This document shows positions 26,192 through 36,806 of a stretch of DNA of 64,000 nucleotides, piece after piece (the first letter of the stretch is position 1; each line of letters opens with the position of its first letter). The DNA comes from Psychrobacter sp. UBA3962. GTDB taxonomy: Bacteria; Pseudomonadota; Gammaproteobacteria; Pseudomonadales; Moraxellaceae. The stretch lies in the NCBI RefSeq assembly GCF_002385225.1, contig NZ_DGDC01000023.1, positions 1 to 64,000 of the forward strand, read 5' to 3'. Position numbers and translations under genes: made by a program. The notes beneath the pieces are model-generated. The model was given only the letters and a program-made list of their open reading frames with translations, was not told where the DNA came from and ran no database searches.

Positions 26192-26513
26192 GTTTAACCT
26201 CTTATTCTAATTAACTAATGTTGGCTAAATAAGTTCTATTTTTGCCCTAAAAATAATATTATACATAAATATATATTATTTTATAATTAATAATATAAAC
26301 AACTAAGTTTTATTTTAAGCAGGTGAAGGAGTTTTTAACTCACTTTATCCCAATCACTTATAGAGCTTAGTCTACGGCAACCTTAAAACATTGGTCATCT
26401 TAGCCATCCATTAGCCAACAAAAAAGCTGCCAGAATTATCTGACAGCTCTTTTTATTAATCTAGTATTTAATATAACTGAGTATTAAATCTAGAAAATGA
26501 ACTTATTAAATTA
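26192..26513. other. Gene-free interval between the DUF2798 gene and tkt
   Basis: 322 bp, very AT-rich, with a block of TATA repeats near 26260-26300. Apart from the tkt terminator and the presumed promoter of the DUF2798 gene I see nothing in it. Confidence 0.5.
26421..26456 (-). terminator. Intrinsic terminator of tkt (minus strand)
   Basis: Stem AGCTG-CAGA / TCTG-CAGCT with one mismatch and a 4-nt loop; A run on the plus strand gives the minus-strand T tail. Confidence 0.8.
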
Positions 26514-28511
26514 TTACACTAAGCTATTCACGGCTTCTACCACTGCTTCTTCAGTGATACCAAACTCTTTAAACAGATCACCGGCTGGCGCAGATTCACC
26601 GTAAGTAGTCATGCCGATAACTTTACCGTCTAGACCCACAAACTTGAACCAGTAATCAACGTGAGCCGCTTCTACCGCTACACGAGCACGGATATTTGAT
26701 GGCAATACTGACTCACGGTAGTCACTGTCTTGAGCGGTGAATACTTCAGCACATGGCATTGATACCACACGAACGCCCACGCCCTGCTCGCTTAATGTGT
26801 TATAAGCATTCATCGCTAAGCCCACTTCTGAACCAGTAGCAATGATAATCGCTTGTAGCTCAGATTTCTCTTTAGCCAATACATAACCGCCTTTAGCAAT
26901 ATTAGCCACTTGCTCGCTGTCACGCTGCTGGTGCGGTAAGTTTTGACGGCTAAAGATAAGAGCAGATGGATTGTTCTTAGCTTTTAAAGCTTCAGCCCAA
27001 GCTGTCGCTGATTCAGTAGTGTCACAAGGACGCCAAGTGTGCAGATTTGGGGTGGTACGTAAGCTGGTTAACTGCTCAACGGGCTGATGCGTAGGACCAT
27101 CTTCACCCAGACCGATTGAGTCGTGAGTATAAACATGGATAACGCGCTGCTTCATCAATGCACCCATACGTACTGCGTTACGAGCGTATTCCATAAACAT
27201 CAAGAAAGTAGCCACGTAAGGGATAAAGCCGCCATGGATAGCGATACCATTGGCAATAGCTGTCATACCAAATTCACGGACACCATAATAGATGTAGTTA
27301 CCATCAGCATCTTTCTCAATGCCTTTTGCGTCTTTAAAAAGCGTTAGGTTTGAGCCTGCTAAGTCTGCTGACCCACCCATTAGCTCTGGTAATAAAGGCT
27401 GGAAAGTATTGATAGCGTTGAAGCTGGCTTTACGGCTAGCTACGTCTTCACCTTGCTCTTGACACTGCTGGATGTATTCTTTAGCTTGTTGTTCAAAGTC
27501 AGTTGGTAGCTCGCCTTCTAGACGACGTAGCAGCTCTGCGGCAAGCTCTGGATAAGCTTTTTTATAAGCTTCAAAGTCAGCTTCCCAGTTTTTCTCTAGA
27601 GCTTCACCCTTGGCTTTGGCATCCCAAGCTTCATAGATTTCATCTGCCAATTTAAAGGGTGCATGCTTCCAAGCCAACTCATCACGAGTTAAAGCGATTT
27701 CATCATCGCCTAATGGCGCACCATGGCTTGACGCTTTACCCTGTTTGTTCGGGCTACCCACGCCAATGATGGTCTTACAGATAATCAAACTTGGTTTGCT
27801 GGTTTCTGCAATGGCTTGTTCAGTGGCTTTAGTAATGGCATCGGCATCATGGCCATCTACTTTAAGCACTTGCCAGCCATAGCTTTCAAAGCGTTTTTCA
27901 GTATCGTCAGTGAACCAACCTTCTACTTCACCATCGATAGAAATACCGTTGTCATCATAGAAGAAGACCAATTTACCTAGACCTAAAGTACCGGCTAAAG
28001 AAGCCACTTCATGGCTGATACCTTCCATCAAACAGCCATCACCTAAGAAAGCGTAAGTGTGGTGATCGATGATATTGTGGCCTTCACGGTTGAACTGAGC
28101 AGCTAAGGTTTTCTCAGCGATAGCGAAGCCCACTGCGTTTGCAATACCTTGACCTAAAGGACCTGTAGTGGTTTCAACCCCTGGAGTATAGCCAAGCTCT
28201 GGGTGACCAGGCGTTTTTGAATGTAGCTGACGGAAACTCTTTAAGTCATCAATGCTAACATCATAGCCTGTTAAATGAAGTAATGAATAAATTAGCATTG
28301 AGCCATGACCGTTAGATAACACAAAACGGTCGCGGTTGTGCCAATTTGGATTTGAAGGGTTATGCTTTAAAAATTTACGCCACAATACTTCAGCAATATC
28401 AGCCATACCCATTGGTGCGCCTGGGTGCCCTGAGTTGGCTTTTTGTACCGCATCAAAAGAAAGCACACGAATGGCGTTAGCTAGTTTGCGTTCAGATATA
28501 GGTGTTGACAT
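26514..28511 (-). CDS. tkt: Transketolase
   Basis: Thiamine-diphosphate enzyme of the pentose phosphate pathway moving two-carbon units between sugar phosphates. The 665-residue protein has family length and motifs: [44 protein letters not shown] (ThDP motif GDG...), SADLAGSN, and [20 protein letters not shown]. Well-spaced single gene with its own terminator. Confidence 0.98.
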   Translation of the reverse strand: MSTPISERKLANAIRVLSFDAVQKANSGHPGAPMGMADIAEVLWRKFLKHNPSNPNWHNRDRFVLSNGHGSMLIYSLLHLTGYDVSIDDLKSFRQLHSKTPGHPELGYTPGVETTTGPLGQGIANAVGFAIAEKTLAAQFNREGHNIIDHHTYAFLGDGCLMEGISHEVASLAGTLGLGKLVFFYDDNGISIDGEVEGWFTDDTEKRFESYGWQVLKVDGHDADAITKATEQAIAETSKPSLIICKTIIGVGSPNKQGKASSHGAPLGDDEIALTRDELAWKHAPFKLADEIYEAWDAKAKGEALEKNWEADFEAYKKAYPELAAELLRRLEGELPTDFEQQAKEYIQQCQEQGEDVASRKASFNAINTFQPLLPELMGGSADLAGSNLTLFKDAKGIEKDADGNYIYYGVREFGMTAIANGIAIHGGFIPYVATFLMFMEYARNAVRMGALMKQRVIHVYTHDSIGLGEDGPTHQPVEQLTSLRTTPNLHTWRPCDTTESATAWAEALKAKNNPSALIFSRQNLPHQQRDSEQVANIAKGGYVLAKEKSELQAIIIATGSEVGLAMNAYNTLSEQGVGVRVVSMPCAEVFTAQDSDYRESVLPSNIRARVAVEAAHVDYWFKFVGLDGKVIGMTTYGESAPAGDLFKEFGITEEAVVEAVNSLV

Positions 28512-28698
28512 AAAAAATCCTAGGTTTTGGTAGTCAGTTAAAACTAAATGAGTTATTGCCAGGGTAACTAGATAAGCGGCAAGCGAGTCACTTACAGCTT
28601 ATCCTCGATAAAACATTAAAAGATAAGATTAAAGGCTAGCTGAGATGCTCTTCAACCAGTTAATCCCTTCTAAAATCTTATGAAACGATGCGGATTAA

Positions 28699-29985
28699 TT
28701 AAGCGGTAATAGTTTCCGCTCCGCCCATAAACGGACGTAAGACTTCAGGGATAGTGATGCTACCATCAGCATTTTGATGGTTTTCCATAATGGCTAGTAA
28801 GGTACGGCCCACTGCCAAGCCTGAGCCATTTAAAGTATGCGCAAGCTCTGTCTTCTTGCCGTCTTTGACTCGGGTGCCCATGCGACGTGCTTGGAAGTCG
28901 CCACAGTTTGAGCAGCTTGAGATTTCACGATAAGTATCTTGGCTAGGTACCCACACTTCAATATCGTAAGTACGTAAGGCGCTAAAGCCCATATCACCCG
29001 TACACAGCTTAACCACACGGTAAGGCAGCTCTAACTGCTGTAAAATGTATTCCGCTTGAGCAGTCATTTGCTCTAATAGCTCATCAGATTGCTCAGCAGT
29101 AGCAATGTTTACCATTTCTACTTTCTCAAATTGATGCTGTCGAATTAAACCACGGGTATCACGGCCATGTGAACCCGCTTCACTTCTAAAGCAGGGAGTG
29201 TGCGCAGTAAATTTAAGAGGCAATTGACTGGCCTCCAAACGCTCACCACGTACCAAGTTGGTCATCGGTACTTCAGCGGTTGGGATTAAGTAAAAACCCA
29301 TGCCATCATTATTAGTGTGGTTGGTTAACTTAAATAAATCTTCTTCAAATTTAGGCAGCTGACCCGTACCCTTTAAGCTATCAGAGTTAACAATATAAGG
29401 CACATAGCACTCGGTATAACCGTATTTGACAGTATGGGTGTTCAGCATAAACTGAATTAAAGCTCTATGTAACTGGGCCAATTGACCAGTCAATACATTA
29501 AAGCGACTGCCGGTTAGTTTGGCTGCTGCTGCAAAGTCTAATTGACCTAAGCCTTCACCCACATCGGTATGATCTTTAATCTCAAAGTCAAATTGACGTG
29601 GTGTACCCCATTTACGCACTTCAAGGTTGTCTTCTTCTGACTCACCGTCTGGCACATCATCGGCTGGGATATTCGGAATTTGTAATGCCGCTTCATTGAT
29701 TTTATCTTGTAGTGTTTTTAAGTCTTCTTCCGCTTTTTTGATGTCACCACTGATTGATTGCATCTCGGCCAGTAACTCACTCGCATCTTCGCCATTTTTC
29801 TTTAGAGCACCGACTTGTTTGGCACCGGCATTACGCTTGGCCTGCAAATCTTCGGTTAACACCTGAAGTGATTTACGCTGTGATTCCATTTGTTGCCAAA
29901 AATCCACGTCTAGCTCATAGCCTCTTTTGGCAAGCTTCTGTTTTAATTCGGTCAAATCTTGGCGTAATAACTTAGGATCAATCAT
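28699..29985 (-). CDS. serS: Seryl-tRNA synthetase
   Basis: Class II aminoacyl-tRNA synthetase charging serine and selenocysteine tRNAs. The 428-residue protein has the N-terminal coiled-coil arm (about 25-105), motif 2 in [28 protein letters not shown] and motif 3 in [20 protein letters not shown]. The upstream region has a short tandem repeat just before the ATG. Confidence 0.98.
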   Translation of the reverse strand: MIDPKLLRQDLTELKQKLAKRGYELDVDFWQQMESQRKSLQVLTEDLQAKRNAGAKQVGALKKNGEDASELLAEMQSISGDIKKAEEDLKTLQDKINEAALQIPNIPADDVPDGESEEDNLEVRKWGTPRQFDFEIKDHTDVGEGLGQLDFAAAAKLTGSRFNVLTGQLAQLHRALIQFMLNTHTVKYGYTECYVPYIVNSDSLKGTGQLPKFEEDLFKLTNHTNNDGMGFYLIPTAEVPMTNLVRGERLEASQLPLKFTAHTPCFRSEAGSHGRDTRGLIRQHQFEKVEMVNIATAEQSDELLEQMTAQAEYILQQLELPYRVVKLCTGDMGFSALRTYDIEVWVPSQDTYREISSCSNCGDFQARRMGTRVKDGKKTELAHTLNGSGLAVGRTLLAIMENHQNADGSITIPEVLRPFMGGAETITA

Positions 29986-30604
29986 GTGACACCTTTTATT
30001 AGAGTATTAGTATTAGAGTATTAAAATATGAAATAGTAGAGGTTTAACTTAAACAGGTAATATTTTTTTAAATAAATAGAAATCTAGCCAATAACTAGAC
30101 TTATCAACAACTAGATTAGGTATTAATTCGGAAACAGGCACTCCTTACGACCAGACGCTCTATGGCAAATCATAGTCATAAAATTAAGCGTAACTTACTT
30201 CCGCTTTTATGATAAATATAAAGTGCGGTTGTCTGTAAAACCGCCCAAAGATTGGATGCCTAAATAATGTTATCTATGATACCAAGACCAAGCATTTTTG
30301 ACCATGTCAAAACAGCGATATGCCCCTAAAATCTTTATAAAATTATACAATCTTGTAATCTCTTTGCCTCAAATCGCTATTTTTTCAGAGCCAATTTGCT
30401 TTAACCTGCCGTCCTGCGTTTGCAGATAATCAAATAGGTCCTAAAATTTAACCCCTCACATTAAGCTTTAAAGTTTCAATTGGCCCCAGTTTTCGGTAAG
30501 ATAGCAACACTATCTCAATTATCTTAATGACATCGTACTTTTACCAAAATCATGTCATTTTAATTTTACTTTTTGTTCAATTAACATCCTATTCGAGTAA
30601 TTAT
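29986..30604. other. Gene-free interval between serS and the YcxB-like gene
   Basis: 619 bp, the second longest non-coding stretch of the window. It holds a 14-bp tandem repeat next to serS and a small inverted repeat, GCGGTT/AACCGC, near 30225-30245. I find no convincing gene, tRNA or known RNA. Confidence 0.5.
29998..30023. repeat. 14-bp tandem repeat upstream of serS
   Basis: ATTAGAGTATTAGT followed directly by ATTAGAGTATTA, about 1.9 copies, 13-38 nt upstream of the serS ATG and so in its leader or promoter. Confidence 0.85.
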
Positions 30605-31258
30605 ATGGCTCTTTACCCTTACACCCTCCAACCTGTTGATATCAATCTAACAGAAGAAGAGTTTCACCAAGCACAATTTGAGTTATTTGAAAAAACCAAT
30701 CCTTCTTTTGGCTTAAAAAATATTAAGATGAAAGAATGGATCATTATGGCCATTGTAATAGCAGTGTCTATAGCGGGGCTTGTTTATGTCAAAGGCTACT
30801 CAACTTTTATCTTTTATTTGATGCTAATTTTGGTGGTGGTGTATTTATTGGTACGTACCATTGGTATGAAGTGGTATGTGCAAAGAGAGTTTGAAAAGCA
30901 GATGGCTGAACAAGAAATGCCTGATGAGATGAAACAGCTGAAACTTGGGGTACAGAAGCATGGCTTAATCATGGCCATGCCTTCTCCAAATGCTGGTCTG
31001 CAGCAAAATAAAGCGATGCGCGGTATGCAAATGCGTGGCTCGGCCACACAGCAAGCAGTTATTCCCTGGACTGCGGTAAAAAGCTGGGAAGAAACAGATG
31101 ACTATATTTTTATGCTGTTTGAAATGCAGGGTCAACAAGGCAGTCAAATTATTCCAAAGCGTCTACAAGCGCAAAAATTCCCTATTGACACGGTACGCAC
31201 TCATTTACAAGAAGTGGTCCCTGTTAAAGGCTTACAGCCACAAGCTATTGGTCAGTAA
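30605..31258 (+). CDS. YcxB-like membrane protein
   Basis: 217 residues, function unknown. Two adjacent hydrophobic helices (about 45-63 and 66-83) follow a 40-residue N-terminus, then a soluble domain with IPWTAVKSWEETDDYIFMLFE and IIPKRLQ. This order (two helices, then a W-x-x-(V/I)-x-x-W-E-T-x-x-Y strand and a (I/L)IPKR strand) is that of the YcxB-like domain. An ATG at 30527 is in frame and would add a hydrophobic N-terminal stretch; 30605 gives the more usual start. Confidence 0.65.
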   Translation: MALYPYTLQPVDINLTEEEFHQAQFELFEKTNPSFGLKNIKMKEWIIMAIVIAVSIAGLVYVKGYSTFIFYLMLILVVVYLLVRTIGMKWYVQREFEKQMAEQEMPDEMKQLKLGVQKHGLIMAMPSPNAGLQQNKAMRGMQMRGSATQQAVIPWTAVKSWEETDDYIFMLFEMQGQQGSQIIPKRLQAQKFPIDTVRTHLQEVVPVKGLQPQAIGQ

Positions 31259-31602
31259 TTTTTGACCCATAGCATTTGAGCAGTGATAAGCTTGCTTTAA
31301 TGCTGTGTCACAGCCATTAAATGTTCTTCTAATAAAATGACCCTGCTTGGGTCATTTTTTTTGGCTTAAATTTTAAAGAAAACTTCCCCTATATACTCAA
31401 CAAGAACACTATTTATTTGGTAAAAAAAAGATAGCTACGGCTGTAAGTAAAAATGAGTGTATTTGAAAAACAAATCACATCCATTAAATCATTATGTTTA
31501 ACTAATCATAATTTATTTGCTATTATAATAATCGTAAAGGCAAAGGGGATAAGCTCACTTCATACCCCCTATCAAAATACTAACTAAAAAAGGATAATTA
31601 TT
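31259..31602. other. Gene-free interval upstream of dps
   Basis: 344 bp. It holds the terminator of the preceding gene, a perfect TATAAT at 31524-31529 (likely dps -10, about 70 nt before the ATG, no good -35), and a GGGG...CCCC pairing in the leader (about 31545-31580). The stretch near 31500-31520 is rich in ATAAT but not a clear Fur or OxyR site. Confidence 0.45.
31335..31362 (+). terminator. Intrinsic terminator of the YcxB-like gene
   Basis: AAATGACCC / GGGTCATTT with TGCTT loop, then TTTTT. Confidence 0.88.
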
Positions 31603-32073
31603 ATGAGTACCAATCAAATTGGCTTAGAAAAAAAAGACATGACTGCCGTAATCAATAAACTTAACGATCTACTTTCAAGCTATCATATTTTTTACCTTAA
31701 CGTTCGTGGCTATCATTGGAACGTGAAAGGAGAACATTTCTTCTCATTACATCAACAGTTTGAAGAGCTATATACCAATCTTCAAATTCAAATTGATGAA
31801 ATTGCAGAACGTGTTCTAACGCTAGGTGGTACACCACTTCATGCTTATAGCGACTTTGCTCAACACAGTTCTATTAAAGAAGATAAAGGCGTATTTAACG
31901 GTAACGATTGTGTACGCGGTGTTGTTGCAGGCTTGCAAGCGCTTATCGAAGAACAACGTGGAGTGTCTGCTGTGGCAGAAGAAGCGGAAGACCAAGGTAC
32001 TGCAGACTTAGTAGACGGTTATGTCCAAGAGCAGGAAAAACTGGTTTGGATGTATAACGCTTTTTTAGGCTAA
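31603..32073 (+). CDS. dps: Dps-family ferroxidase, DNA-binding in starvation
   Basis: Twelve-subunit mini-ferritin that oxidises and stores iron with peroxide and shields DNA. The 156-residue protein has YHWNVKGEHFFSLHQQFEELY with the ferroxidase histidine, then the D and E in IDEIAERVLTLGGTPL, the Dps signature. The N-terminus is short with a few lysines only, so DNA binding may be weak. AAAAAAGGA precedes the ATG. Single gene with terminator. Confidence 0.95.
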   Translation: MSTNQIGLEKKDMTAVINKLNDLLSSYHIFYLNVRGYHWNVKGEHFFSLHQQFEELYTNLQIQIDEIAERVLTLGGTPLHAYSDFAQHSSIKEDKGVFNGNDCVRGVVAGLQALIEEQRGVSAVAEEAEDQGTADLVDGYVQEQEKLVWMYNAFLG

Positions 32074-32158
32074 TTATTTAGAAGCTTTTTATGTAGACAC
32101 CTTGTTTAGATAACTTATTAGAAAGCTTGTATATAAAATCATTCCTTTAACTTAGCCA

Positions 32159-32194
32159 TAAAAAATCCCCCGTATAGTTACGGGGGATTTTTTT
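32159..32194. terminator. Bidirectional intrinsic terminator between dps and the DASS symporter
   Basis: AATCCCCCGTA / TACGGGGGATT with A and T runs on either side; serves both convergent genes. Confidence 0.92.
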
Positions 32195-32224
32195 GTGTCA
32201 CTCATTTCTATAGATTTTTGAGGA

Positions 32225-33676
32225 TTATAGTAGGAAGAAATAAGCCCAGCAAGCGACCACTAATGACGACACAATATTCAACACCATACCTACTCGAACC
32301 ATCTCAGACTGTTTAATCAAACCGGTACCAAAGACGATAGCGTTAGGTGGTGTGGCCACAGGCAACATGAAGGCACAAGACGCACCGATACCAATAATCA
32401 TCACCAACACTTCAGTAGGCAGACCCATTTGCTCTGCAATCGCCACGAAAACAGGCACTAGCAGAGCCGCTGAAGCGGTATTTGACGCAAACTCTGTTAA
32501 GAAAATAATGAAAGCGGCAACTGCTAACATGACTAAGAATAAAGGCGTTGTCATCAATGCATTGGCCACAGTTTCGCCCATCACTAATGAGGCACCTGAA
32601 GACTTAAGCACATTAGATAGGGCAATACCACCCCCGAATAACATGAGCACGCCCCAGTCGGTATTGTCTGAAACTTGTTTCCAAGAAACCAAGCCCAAAC
32701 TTACCACAGCCACTGCAGCAGATAATGCAATAATAGAGTCAATATCAGCAATCTCTAGCATCTCACCCAGTTTATTACCAAATATCCAGCACAATGCCGT
32801 AGTTATAAACACGATGATGGTAATAAGTCTTGGTGTAGTCCAAGGGATCTCAGGCTGATCAATACTACTAATACGCACGTTAAGATTTGGCTTTAGCACA
32901 AAATACATTGCGCCCAATAATAGAGGCGTTAGTACGAATGTCAGCGGCAAACCAAACTTCATCCAATCCACAAATGAGATATCTAAAGCTTTGGCAGCAA
33001 TAGCATTCGGCGGAGAACCAACAATAGTTCCTAGCCCGCCCAAACTTGCAGAATAGGCAATACCCAACAGTACAAACACAAAAGTACCACGATCTTTTTG
33101 ACGATCAACTTGTGACAACATACCAATTGCCAAGGGTAACATCATAGCCGCTGTTGCGGTATTTGAGATCCACATTGAAAGCATGGCAGTAGCAAAGAAT
33201 ATCAAGATTACTGCGTTACCAAGTTTACCCCCTGATAATGAGATAAGCTTTAACGCAATTTTTTTATCAAGTTGCTGCACATGCAGAGCGGCCGCTAACG
33301 CAAAGCCCCCGAAGAACAGGTAAATAGTTGGGTTGGCAAAGCTCGATAAGGCTGATTTAGTATCAAACTCGGGAATGCCAATCGCCACCCCTATAATCAT
33401 CACTAATATTGCAGTAATCGTTACATGCAATGCTTCAGTTAACCAAAGCGTACCAATGAATACTAACATTGATAGGCCTTTATTAACGTTGGTATCAAAA
33501 GGCAAAACATTAAAAATAATTAAGCTAATTATGGCTGCAATAGCAGTAATAACCAGCCCTTTTCCTGTGCCTTTAGGAAAAGTATCGGTGAACAAGTACT
33601 CATTGCCATCATGAGGAAGATGGCTGTCTAAATTTTTATTTGCACCCGTAGGTGGCGTCTGATTGTATTCTGACAT
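32225..33676 (-). CDS. DASS-family sodium/dicarboxylate (or sulfate) symporter
   Basis: SLC13/DASS transporter. The 483-residue protein has about 11-12 hydrophobic helices and two SNT motifs in the expected half-repeats: MWISNTATAAMMLP in the first half and FASNTASAALLVP in the second, plus GGIALSNVLKSSG and ATPPNAIVFGTG. Substrates of this group are dicarboxylates, citrate or sulfate; aspA, which yields fumarate, lies 1.6 kb away and makes a C4-dicarboxylate plausible, not proven. A hairpin lies in its leader. Confidence 0.9.
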   Translation of the reverse strand: MSEYNQTPPTGANKNLDSHLPHDGNEYLFTDTFPKGTGKGLVITAIAAIISLIIFNVLPFDTNVNKGLSMLVFIGTLWLTEALHVTITAILVMIIGVAIGIPEFDTKSALSSFANPTIYLFFGGFALAAALHVQQLDKKIALKLISLSGGKLGNAVILIFFATAMLSMWISNTATAAMMLPLAIGMLSQVDRQKDRGTFVFVLLGIAYSASLGGLGTIVGSPPNAIAAKALDISFVDWMKFGLPLTFVLTPLLLGAMYFVLKPNLNVRISSIDQPEIPWTTPRLITIIVFITTALCWIFGNKLGEMLEIADIDSIIALSAAVAVVSLGLVSWKQVSDNTDWGVLMLFGGGIALSNVLKSSGASLVMGETVANALMTTPLFLVMLAVAAFIIFLTEFASNTASAALLVPVFVAIAEQMGLPTEVLVMIIGIGASCAFMLPVATPPNAIVFGTGLIKQSEMVRVGMVLNIVSSLVVACWAYFFLL

Positions 33677-33981
33677 ACAACACCCTTATTAAAAAACGAC
33701 TCACTGTCACAGTGAGAAACACCGTAAAACTGAACGGGATATTTACTATGATACTAACTCATTGTAAATTTGTTATATTAAAAAGTCACTAAACACTTCT
33801 AAAAAGTTAATTTATTAGGGTATTGTATAAAAATTTATAACTCATTAATATGAGGCTCTAAAAGTCAGAAGCTACTAATTTGGCTTATACTAACCTTCTT
33901 ATGGTTCTCTTTACCTTAATCAAAATTGTACAAGCACCTTGTAAGACTGCTAAGTGATGAACTAAAAAATCAGGAAATCAT
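33677..33981. other. Divergent promoter interval, DASS symporter/azlC
   Basis: 305 bp between divergent genes, AT-rich. Apart from the inverted repeat at 33700-33716 and the AGGAAA ribosome site of azlC I see no defined element. Confidence 0.5.
33700..33716 (-). promoter_or_regulatory. Leader hairpin or operator of the DASS symporter
   Basis: CTCACTG and CAGTGAG pair around a 3-nt loop, 24-40 nt upstream of the symporter ATG. On the minus strand it is followed by six Ts and then the AAGGG ribosome site, so it could be an attenuator or a repressor site. Confidence 0.5.
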
Positions 33982-34713
33982 GTGACTACTCATTCAAAAG
34001 ACATCCCTGTAGCGCAGGACAATCATACCGACTGGGCAGAAGGATTTAAAAAAAGCCTTCCAGTAGCAATGGGCTATCTTCCGGCAGGTATAGCTTTTGG
34101 AGTTCTAGCTCAAGTAGCAGGAATTCCAGTCTGGGCAACGGTTATGTTAAGCATTGTGCTGTATGCTGGCGCCGCTCAATATGCTTGTATTCCCATGCTA
34201 AGCGCAGGCTTGCCGATTGGTACTATGGCCACCAATATTGCTGCTATCAATTTGCGTCACATTTTTTACGGCATGCCTTTACTACAATCTTTGCCTGACA
34301 ATAAGTTAGCCAAAACTTATTGTCTATTTGCGCTGACTGACGAAACTTTCTCTGTTATGACCAGCTTACCTGCTGAGTCAAGAAAAGCGTTAATACTACC
34401 CATAAGTTTCTTTAATCAGATGTGGTGGGTGGTAGCAGGAGCTATTGGGGTGATGATAGGAAGCGCTCTCAATGACTTAATACCGCATTTAGATTTCGCT
34501 TTAGTGTGCCTTTTTGCTATTTTGGCTTATGAGCAATTTCAAACTGTTAAACGTTACTTCCCTATTGTTATTGCCGTAGTCTCCTTAATTATTGCCTCTT
34601 TATTTACCACTAACTGGGTACTATTGATGGCCATTAGTATTTGTATGCTCCTTATTTTAGCCCGTGGCTATTGGGTACAGGGCAATATTAAAGGAGTGAA
34701 TAATGACCAGTAG
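33982..34713 (+). CDS. azlC: AzlC-family branched-chain amino acid exporter, large subunit
   Basis: Membrane component of a two-part exporter for branched-chain amino acids (as BrnFE/YgaZH). The 243-residue protein has about seven helices, with SLPVAMGYLPAGIAFGVLA, LYAGAAQYACIPML and INLRHIFYGMPL, all typical. It starts at GTG with AGGAAA 8 nt upstream; the ATG two bases earlier runs straight into a stop. It overlaps azlD by 11 nt. Confidence 0.93.
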   Translation: MTTHSKDIPVAQDNHTDWAEGFKKSLPVAMGYLPAGIAFGVLAQVAGIPVWATVMLSIVLYAGAAQYACIPMLSAGLPIGTMATNIAAINLRHIFYGMPLLQSLPDNKLAKTYCLFALTDETFSVMTSLPAESRKALILPISFFNQMWWVVAGAIGVMIGSALNDLIPHLDFALVCLFAILAYEQFQTVKRYFPIVIAVVSLIIASLFTTNWVLLMAISICMLLILARGYWVQGNIKGVNNDQ

Positions 34714-35062
34714 TTATCTTATTCTCGCAACTCTGGCGATGGCTGGCGTTACCTTTATTACTCGGGCCCTTCCCGCCTTAATTCCAAGAAAGCTTCTAGA
34801 TACGCCATGGCTACACCGACTCAATGAAAGTCTGCCTTTATCAGTAATGGTGCTACTCATTTTAACCAGCTTATCGTATCAAGACCTATCATCGACAACT
34901 GGTCTACACAGCGCCGAGCTACAATTACTACTGGCACAAGTTGGGGCCTTGTTATTGACACTCCTTGCCTATCATATTAGCCGCCAACTGTTGGTCAGTA
35001 TGATTGCTGGGATTGCTTCCTTAAATGGTTTACTGTGGCTATTTACCAATTTCTTAGGTTAA
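34703..35062 (+). CDS. azlD: AzlD-family branched-chain amino acid exporter, small subunit
   Basis: 119 residues, four hydrophobic helices, with FITRALPALIPRKLL near the N-terminus, the AzlD pattern. It works with AzlC as a pair, and the 11-nt overlap implies coupled translation. Confidence 0.92.
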   Translation: MTSSYLILATLAMAGVTFITRALPALIPRKLLDTPWLHRLNESLPLSVMVLLILTSLSYQDLSSTTGLHSAELQLLLAQVGALLLTLLAYHISRQLLVSMIAGIASLNGLLWLFTNFLG

Positions 35063-35275
35063 TTTTCTTAGACTTACAGGCCAGGTTGACCTGTTAAACT
35101 GTTATATGGATCTATATCCCCCTAAAAAGGTTATGGAATTACTATAATTTCTAGTAACTTATAACCTTTATTTTTGTGAGCTATCAAAAGTATTCAATCG
35201 ACTTAATTTTTACGATATCTATGCTATTGTATTAGGCTTAAAACCCATAACCTTGATAATAGGAATAAAACAAGT

Positions 35276-36688
35276 ATGAATTCATCCACTAGAAATGAGC
35301 ATGATTTACTTGGTGATCGTGATATCCCTTCTGACGCATATTATGGTATTCAAACCTTGCGCGCCTATGAAAACTTCAATATTAGTAAAGTACGCCTACA
35401 TCAATTCTCTCCCTTCATTAGAGCATTTGCTACTGTAAAAAAAGCTGCAGCCATTGCTAACCATAAAGTGGGTGTTTTAGAAGAAAAAAGAAAAGACGCT
35501 ATTGTGGCAGCTTGTGATGACTTAATTGCCGACAAGTTACACGACCAGTTTATTATCGATATGTTCCAAGGTGGTGCCGGTACTTCTACCAACATGAACG
35601 TGAACGAAGTTATCGCTAACCGTGCCTTAGAAATTATGGGTCACGAAAAAGGTGAGTATCAGTACTTACACCCTAACAACCATGTCAACCTATCTCAGTC
35701 AACCAACGACTCGTATCCTACGGCCCTAAAACTTGCTTTAGACTTCTACTGTGAACGTCTACTTGGCAAAATGGATATATTAATTGAAAGCTTCTTGAAC
35801 AAAAAAGAAGAACTAGGCCATCGACTAAAAATGGGCCGTACTCACCTGCAAGATGCGGTACCTATGACAGCAGGCCAAGAGTTCAATGCTTTTGCCACCA
35901 TGATCAAGGCTGAGAAAAAACGTATCGAGCAGGTACGTGAACTTCTTTATGAAATCAACATGGGTGCCACAGCTATCGGTACAGGTATTAACGCCCCTAG
36001 CAACTATCCTGAAACTTGCGCTGAAGTATTAAGAGAGCTAACTGGTAAGCCTTATTACACTTCTGATGACTTAATTCAAGCCACTCAAGACACCAGTGTC
36101 TATGTAGCTTTATCAGGTAATCTACGTCTGTTGGCTACTCGTTTATCAAAAATTGCCAACGATATCCGTTTGCAGTCTTCAGGTCCTCGTGCAGGTCTAG
36201 GTCAATACCGCATTCCTCAAATGCAGCCGGGCAGCTCAATTATGCCAGGTAAAGTAAACCCAGTTATCCCAGAAGTGGTGAACCAAGCTTGTTTCCATAT
36301 TATGGGTATTGACCATACGATCGCTATGGCTTCTGAAGCGGGTCAGTTACAGTTAAACGTGTTTGAACCTGTAATGGCATTCAACCTATTCACCGGCCTT
36401 GTGATGTTAAGCAATATTTGTGAGACCTTTGCTACACGCTGTATCGACGGCATCGAAATGAACGAAGATTACTGCCGTGAGCAAGTGCTAAGTAACATTG
36501 GTCTGGTAACTGCCTTAAACCCACATCTGGGCTATGAGGTCTCTACCCGTATTGCTAAAAAAGCACAAGAAAGTGGCGGCAGTATCTATAACATCGTTTT
36601 AGAAGAGAAACTATTAGATCAAGAAACGCTGGATCAAATCATCTCTCCTGAAAATATGGTATACCCTCTTTTACAACGCAAAGCTTAA
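35276..36688 (+). CDS. aspA: Aspartate ammonia-lyase
   Basis: Converts aspartate to fumarate and ammonium. The 470-residue protein starts HDLLGDRDIPSDAYYGIQTLRAYENF, has GRTHLQDAVPM, and the superfamily loop GSSIMPGKVNPVIPE. These identify aspA rather than the closely related fumarase FumC. ATAGGAA precedes the ATG. It is alone in its unit; the fumarate made could feed or be fed by the nearby dicarboxylate-type symporter. Confidence 0.96.
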   Translation: MNSSTRNEHDLLGDRDIPSDAYYGIQTLRAYENFNISKVRLHQFSPFIRAFATVKKAAAIANHKVGVLEEKRKDAIVAACDDLIADKLHDQFIIDMFQGGAGTSTNMNVNEVIANRALEIMGHEKGEYQYLHPNNHVNLSQSTNDSYPTALKLALDFYCERLLGKMDILIESFLNKKEELGHRLKMGRTHLQDAVPMTAGQEFNAFATMIKAEKKRIEQVRELLYEINMGATAIGTGINAPSNYPETCAEVLRELTGKPYYTSDDLIQATQDTSVYVALSGNLRLLATRLSKIANDIRLQSSGPRAGLGQYRIPQMQPGSSIMPGKVNPVIPEVVNQACFHIMGIDHTIAMASEAGQLQLNVFEPVMAFNLFTGLVMLSNICETFATRCIDGIEMNEDYCREQVLSNIGLVTALNPHLGYEVSTRIAKKAQESGGSIYNIVLEEKLLDQETLDQIISPENMVYPLLQRKA

Positions 36689-36806
36689 ACGGCATAAAAA
36701 AGGGGCGACTTAATAAATAGGTTTCAGTTAAAATATCGGTTACCATAACCTCTATTTTTCAATTATTAAGTAGCCCACTTTCTTCTTCCCCTTCAAGGAA
36801 TAATAC

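Noticed and set aside
30527..30604. 26 extra residues for the YcxB-like protein, including a hydrophobic stretch
   Set aside because: No ribosome site is clear for either start; the shorter form gives the normal domain order, so I kept 30605 but cannot prove it.
29986..30604. Possible tRNA or small RNA in the long gap after serS
   Set aside because: No TTCGA-type T-arm with a matching acceptor stem; only a 6-bp hairpin without a T run.
32352..32858. 168-residue plus-strand frame inside the DASS symporter gene
   Set aside because: It is antisense to a strongly conserved transporter, with low-complexity composition expected from the complement of membrane-helix codons.
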